From positions 1 to 8,510 of the forward strand of contig JAGLUD010000130.1 in the NCBI GenBank assembly GCA_023134935.1: DNA of 8,510 nucleotides, read 5' to 3'. Below, piece after piece: positions 5,121-8,510 of the stretch (position 1 is the first letter of the stretch; the number at the start of each line of letters is the position of its first letter). Below the pieces are notes generated by a model. The model made no database searches. It was not told the DNA's origin and saw nothing but the letters and a program-made list of their open reading frames with translations. This stretch comes from Paracoccaceae bacterium. GTDB lineage: Bacteria > Pseudomonadota > Alphaproteobacteria > Rhodobacterales > Rhodobacteraceae. The translations under genes and the position numbers were made by a program.

Positions 5121-5674
5121 TACGCATCCTTCCATTTAATCGAGCAGCCCATCGAGGGGATCTGATCCTTCGGACCCGCCCCCGTTTCAGCTACTTGTTT
5201 CATTGCCTCATAAAGGTCACGGCGAAGGTCGGTTGGACCGGCCTCTTTACGCGACGCATCCAGACGGCCGCGATATTGCAACTGACCATCGGCGTTGAAG
5301 CCAAAGAAGTCGGGAGTGCAAGTGGCGTCATAGGTTTTGGCAATCTCTTGAGTTTCATCGTGCAGGAAGGGGAACGGGAAATTGTTCTTCGCGGCCGCTT
5401 CTTGCATGCCTTCATAACTGTCCTCGGGGTATCCCTCAGATTCATTTCCATTAATCGCTACTACGCCAATGCCAAGTTCCTGCAGGTCTTTGGCATCGCG
5501 AATAATCCGGTCGAGGATCGATTTTACATACGGGCAGTGGTTGCAGATGAACATAACCAGTGTGCCATTCGGCCCCGCCACATCACCAAGCGAAACCATC
5601 TTTCCATCGATGTTTTTCAGTGTGAAATCAGGCGCTTGCCTGCCAAAATCACATACTGGGGGAACGGCAGCCAT
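5120..5674 (-). CDS. Cytosolic thioredoxin-fold redoxin (AhpC/TSA-like), CNHC active site
   Basis: This 184-residue protein has the thioredoxin/peroxiredoxin fold: an N-terminal strand APDFTLKNIDGK, the active-site-like FICNHCPYVK with C44 and C47, the cis-proline loop TCTPDFF (P121), and YRGRLDA. C119 and C177 are further cysteines, the latter in the C-terminal GCSIKWK motif that I associate with this redoxin subfamily. There is no signal peptide, unlike ResA or TlpA, so it acts in the cytoplasm. AGGAG six bases before the ATG lies inside the end of cbbY, whose stop is one base away. The substrate is unknown. Its place between cbbY and the phosphoglycolate phosphatase gene suggests redox control or protection of CBB enzymes, but chance operon membership cannot be excluded. 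Confidence 0.88.
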   Translation of the reverse strand: MAAVPPVCDFGRQAPDFTLKNIDGKMVSLGDVAGPNGTLVMFICNHCPYVKSILDRIIRDAKDLQELGIGVVAINGNESEGYPEDSYEGMQEAAAKNNFPFPFLHDETQEIAKTYDATCTPDFFGFNADGQLQYRGRLDASRKEAGPTDLRRDLYEAMKQVAETGAGPKDQIPSMGCSIKWKDA

Positions 5675-5675
5675 G

Positions 5676-6371
5676 TTATTCTCCTAACAACTTGTTCAGT
5701 TTTTCAATGGTGTCGATCTCGCTGAAACAGCCAATAACCGCTGCCGCCTCGTTGAAATCGGACCCGAGCGTATAGACTCCTGGTGACACAACACACTGTA
5801 CGCCCGCGCCAATGCACGACAACAAACCGTTACGCGAATCTTCCAGCCCGACGCACTCCGACGGATCCAAACCCAAACCGATAACCGCCAAATCAAACAC
5901 GTCTGACGCAGGCTTTTTGTTTTTAACTTCATCACCGGCCGCAATAACTTCGAAAACATCTCCGGCTGCCTTGCCGAAACACGATTCTGTCAGCCGATCA
6001 ACGTTAGGCCGGTTAGTTGTCGTGGCGACAGCAACCCGAATACCGTTTCTTGCCGCGTCTTCTATTAGTGCCGCTATCCCCGGACGCAACTCAGCGGCGC
6101 CGCTGGCGATAAGTTCGCCGTAAACAGCCGTTTTACGAATATGGATTTCGGCAATCTTGGTTTGGTCCGCTGGTTCGTTCAGATAGTTGACCAAATACTC
6201 AGTCATCCGTTCCTTCCCGCCCGTGGTTTTCAACAATTCGCCATAGAGCGCTTGCGACCAGACCCACGGCAAGCCGAACTCGACAAATGTCGCGTTGAAC
6301 GCTTGACGGTGTGCCTCTTCTGTTTCGGAAAGCGTACCGTCAACGTCAAATATAATTGCCTTTATGGCCAT
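5676..6371 (-). CDS. cbbY: CbbY-type HAD phosphatase (xylulose-1,5-bisphosphate phosphatase)
   Basis: CbbY removes xylulose-1,5-bisphosphate, a misfire product of RuBisCO that inhibits the enzyme, yielding xylulose 5-phosphate. The 231-residue sequence closely follows the Rhodobacter protein as I know it: FDVDGTLSETEE with D9 and D11, the cap motif LLKTTGGKER (47-56), VATTT (115-119), GDEVKNKKP with K152/K153, and LEDSRNGL with E177 and D178. The start at 6371 overlaps the epimerase stop as TAATG; the ribosome site is weak, so translation is probably coupled. This gene is one of the best signs that the operon serves RuBisCO and not only glycolysis, even though RuBisCO itself is outside the window. 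Confidence 0.93.
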   Translation of the reverse strand: MAIKAIIFDVDGTLSETEEAHRQAFNATFVEFGLPWVWSQALYGELLKTTGGKERMTEYLVNYLNEPADQTKIAEIHIRKTAVYGELIASGAAELRPGIAALIEDAARNGIRVAVATTTNRPNVDRLTESCFGKAAGDVFEVIAAGDEVKNKKPASDVFDLAVIGLGLDPSECVGLEDSRNGLLSCIGAGVQCVVSPGVYTLGSDFNEAAAVIGCFSEIDTIEKLNKLLGE

Positions 6372-7054
6372 TAACGTGCTGCTTCGGAAGCATCCCGTAT
6401 CGCACGGATGTTTTCGCCGTAAGGGGTTGGGTTATCCACAGATCCGCCTTTGAACACAGCCGACCCAGCCACCAGAACGTCAGCGCCAGCAGCGGCCATC
6501 AAAGGGCCAGTCTCAGGCGTAATGCCACCGTCGATCTCGATGTGAATATCACGATCGCCGATCATCTTGCGAATTTCTTTTACCTTGTCGATCTGGCTGT
6601 GAATGAACTTCTGTCCACCAAAACCAGGGTTCACAGTCATCACACAAACCATGTCGATCAGGTCCATCACATATTCAATTGAGGACGCCGGAGTCGAAGG
6701 GTTCAGCGCAACACCAGCCTTACAGCCAAGGTCACGAATGTATTGCAAAGAGCGGTGCAAATGTGGCCCTGCCTCAACGTGGATTGTTAGGTAATCAGCA
6801 CCAGAATCGGCAAATGCTTTCAAATACAGGTCGGTTGGTGCGATCATCAGATGCACGTCCATAACTGTCTTGATATGCGGGCGGATCGCCTTGCACGTGT
6901 CCGGCCCAAAAGTAATGTTTGGCACAAAATGCCCGTCCATCACGTCAACATGAACCCAATCACAGCCCTCGGCCTCGATTGCACGAATTTCCGCGCCAAA
7001 GTTGGCGAAATCAGACGCCAGAATGGAGGGAGCGATTTTGATAGAACGGTCCAT
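6371..7054 (-). CDS. rpe: Ribulose-phosphate 3-epimerase
   Basis: This TIM-barrel enzyme interconverts ribulose 5-phosphate and xylulose 5-phosphate in the regenerative CBB cycle and pentose phosphate pathway (CbbE in cbb operons). The 227 residues include IAPSILASDF at the N-terminus, VDVMDGHFVPN, MTVNPGFGGQKFI and the phosphate-binding IDGGI and VAGSAVF. Metal ligands read as H35, D37, H68 and D175, the expected set. The start at 7054 is set by GAGG eight to eleven bases upstream and by homology; the frame stays open further but would read into the intercistronic hairpin. It follows the aldolase gene after 64 bases and overlaps cbbY by one base. Confidence 0.96.
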   Translation of the reverse strand: MDRSIKIAPSILASDFANFGAEIRAIEAEGCDWVHVDVMDGHFVPNITFGPDTCKAIRPHIKTVMDVHLMIAPTDLYLKAFADSGADYLTIHVEAGPHLHRSLQYIRDLGCKAGVALNPSTPASSIEYVMDLIDMVCVMTVNPGFGGQKFIHSQIDKVKEIRKMIGDRDIHIEIDGGITPETGPLMAAAGADVLVAGSAVFKGGSVDNPTPYGENIRAIRDASEAAR

Positions 7055-7087
7055 GAGGATACCTCGATTTATTTGGAGTATAGGGAG

Positions 7088-7109
7088 GCCCCGCACCTAA
7101 ATGCGGGGC
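7088..7109 (-). other. Strong GC-rich intercistronic hairpin between aldolase and epimerase genes
   Basis: GCCCCGCA (7088-7095) and TGCGGGGC (7102-7109) are perfectly complementary around a 6-base loop. On the transcribed minus strand no T-run follows, so full intrinsic termination is unlikely. It lies nine bases after the aldolase stop and could protect the 3' end of the upstream message, raising pgk-aldolase mRNA relative to the downstream genes, or cause partial attenuation. Confidence 0.65.
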
Positions 7110-7118
7110 GTCAGTAAC

Positions 7119-8183
7119 TTAGCCAACCTTTGGGTCAAGCGACCCATCAGCGTAGCGTTTAACCATGTCATCCAGTGGGATAACATTGATCTTAGAGGCC
7201 TGACCTGCCGCACCGAAACGTTCAAAGCGGTCAGTAACCAGTTCTTCCATTGCTGCCATCGCGGGGATCATGAATTTGCGCGGGTCAAATTCGGTCGGGT
7301 TATCCTTGGCAACTTTGCGGAACATGCCAGTCAGCGCCATACGGTTATCCGTGTCGATGTTAACCTTGCGAACACCAGATTTGATGCCACGCTCGATTTC
7401 TTCAACAGGCACACCATAAGTCTGTGCCATCTCGCCACCGTTGTCGTTGATCAGGTCCTGCAAATACTGCGGAACCGAAGATGAGCCGTGCATAACAAGG
7501 TGAACATCAGGGATCTTGGCGTGGATCGCCTCGATCTGGCTGATCGCCAGTGTGTCGCCCGTCGGTTTGCTTGAGAACTTGTAAGCACCGTGGCTTGTGC
7601 CACAGGCAATCGCCAGCGCGTCAACTTTTGTACGCTTCACGAATTCAGCAGCTTCGTCAGGGTCAGTCAAAAGCTGATCCATCGACAGTTTGCCAACAGC
7701 GCCGGAGCCGTCTTCTTCAGCAGCTTCGCCAGTTTCCAACGAACCAAGTACACCCAATTCACCCTCAACCGATGCACCAACCCAGTGGGCCATACGCGAA
7801 ACACGTTCGGTGATATCAACGTTGTATTCGAAATCAGCAGGTGTTTTCATGTCAGCTTTAAGCGAGCCGTCCATCATCACCGAAGTGAAACCATACTTGA
7901 TCGCGGACATACAGGTCTGCTCGTTGTTACCGTGGTCCTGGTGCATACACACCGGAATATGCGGATACATTTCAGCCAGCGCCTGAATCATGTGTTGCAA
8001 CATGATGTCACCAGCGTAGGACCGCGCACCGCGCGAAGCCTGCATGATAACCGGCGCACCGACCTTGTCGGCGGCCTTCATGATCGCAAGACCTTGTTCC
8101 ATGTTGTTGATGTTGAATGCAGGCATGCCGTAGTCATTTTCGGCTGCATGATCCAGCAATTGACGAAGGGTAATCAGGGCCAT
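7119..8183 (-). CDS. fba: Class II (zinc) fructose-bisphosphate aldolase, CbbA type
   Basis: This enzyme condenses dihydroxyacetone phosphate with glyceraldehyde 3-phosphate (or erythrose 4-phosphate) in the CBB cycle and works in reverse in glycolysis. The 354-residue length and motifs fit the CbbA-type class II branch: [18 protein letters not shown] with D83 and zinc ligand H84, [18 protein letters not shown] with H198, HGSSSVPQ with H232, and NIDTDNR (275-281). Zinc ligands are therefore complete. AAAGGA sits eight bases before the ATG at 8183. It follows pgk by 12 bases, so both are almost surely cotranscribed, and a stable hairpin follows its stop. cbbA is an equally good name. Confidence 0.97.
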   Translation of the reverse strand: MALITLRQLLDHAAENDYGMPAFNINNMEQGLAIMKAADKVGAPVIMQASRGARSYAGDIMLQHMIQALAEMYPHIPVCMHQDHGNNEQTCMSAIKYGFTSVMMDGSLKADMKTPADFEYNVDITERVSRMAHWVGASVEGELGVLGSLETGEAAEEDGSGAVGKLSMDQLLTDPDEAAEFVKRTKVDALAIACGTSHGAYKFSSKPTGDTLAISQIEAIHAKIPDVHLVMHGSSSVPQYLQDLINDNGGEMAQTYGVPVEEIERGIKSGVRKVNIDTDNRMALTGMFRKVAKDNPTEFDPRKFMIPAMAAMEELVTDRFERFGAAGQASKINVIPLDDMVKRYADGSLDPKVG

Positions 8184-8195
8184 TGATATTATCCT

Positions 8196-8510
8196 TTAGT
8201 TAACCGCAGCGCGGCGTAGGGCAGCTATAGCGGGCAATTCTTTGCCCTCTAGCCATTCGAGAAATGCACCACCAGCGGTGGAAACATATGTGAAGTCATC
8301 GGCAGCACCAGCAACGTTCAACGCAGCAACGGTATCTCCGCCACCTGCGATGGAAGCCAGCGTTCCGTCTTTTGTCAGCTCCGCCGCAACTTTCGCCAAG
8401 GCAACAGTCGCCATATCAAACGGCTCCATCTCGAACGCGCCCATCGGGCCATTCCAGAGGATCGTTTTGGAGTTGGCGAACACATCGGCGATCACTTCGA
8501 CCGACTTAGG
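8196..8510 (-). CDS. pgk: Phosphoglycerate kinase, C-terminal 104 residues; cut by window edge
   Basis: Phosphoglycerate kinase phosphorylates 3-phosphoglycerate with ATP, the first reductive step after RuBisCO. The frame is open to the window edge; a GTG at 8495 is internal, not a start. Recognisable are [11 protein letters not shown], the nucleotide-binding [10 protein letters not shown], and the near-terminal [17 protein letters not shown], all in family order and ending at the usual distance from the C-terminus. The N-terminal substrate domain lies outside. It is the most upstream visible gene of the cbb run, so the operon promoter and any RuBisCO genes would be further right. Confidence 0.96.
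   Translation of the reverse strand, partial: PKSVEVIADVFANSKTILWNGPMGAFEMEPFDMATVALAKVAAELTKDGTLASIAGGGDTVAALNVAGAADDFTYVSTAGGAFLEWLEGKELPAIAALRRAAVN

Noticed and set aside
5121..5135. Upstream ATG for phosphoglycolate phosphatase (MEGCV extension)
   Set aside because: It would place the ribosome site AAGGA inside the coding region; the TAATG junction at 5120 fits the operon pattern better.
5051..5725. Plus-strand ORF of 224 codons opposite the redoxin gene
   Set aside because: It is antisense to a clear redoxin with family motifs and overlaps both neighbours; its translation shows no recognisable motif.
7590..8186. Plus-strand ORF of 198 codons opposite the aldolase gene
   Set aside because: It is the mirror of a highly conserved aldolase; open antisense frames are common in such codon usage.

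Overview
The window suggests a sulfur-oxidising, CO2-fixing alphaproteobacterium, most likely of the Rhodobacterales/Roseobacter type. The left edge carries the N-terminus of a dissimilatory sulfite reductase alpha subunit (DsrA). The right half is a run of Calvin-Benson-Bassham (CBB) genes that includes CbbY and phosphoglycolate phosphatase. The CbbY, CDF transporter, MerR and Pgk sequences look like Rhodobacteraceae homologues as I know them, but this placement is from memory, not from a search. Base composition is moderate, close to half GC, with an AT-rich divergent promoter region near the left edge.

Layout. (1) 1-329, minus: 5' end of dsrA, running off the window. (2) 330-564: a divergent regulatory region with overlapping candidate promoters, an AAGCAT/ATGCTT dyad and two small perfect hairpins in the dsrA leader. 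(3) 565-3329, plus: a tight four-gene unit of a TauD/TfdA-type Fe(II)/2-oxoglutarate dioxygenase, two unrecognised small proteins (65 and 70 aa) and a full three-activity siroheme synthase CysG. (4) 3298-4448: a metal-homeostasis pair, a CDF-type transporter (minus) and a ZntR/CadR-like MerR regulator (plus), separated by a textbook MerR operator with a 19-bp promoter spacer. (5) 4449-8510, minus: a cbb operon read right to left as pgk (partial), class II fructose-bisphosphate aldolase, ribulose-phosphate 3-epimerase, cbbY, a cytosolic redoxin and phosphoglycolate phosphatase. Junctions in it are 1-nt TAATG overlaps or very short gaps, with one 64-nt gap holding a strong GC hairpin. No stretch longer than 300 bases lacks a gene; the largest gap is 330-564.

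How it fits together. DsrAB carries siroheme, and CysG makes siroheme from uroporphyrinogen III, so the plus-strand unit next to dsrA probably supports the sulfite reductase. In an autotroph the reverse (oxidative) Dsr route would supply electrons for the CBB cycle encoded a few kilobases away. The part I cannot explain from known pathways is the dioxygenase plus two small proteins placed between dsrA and cysG. It is the best candidate here for an undescribed function.
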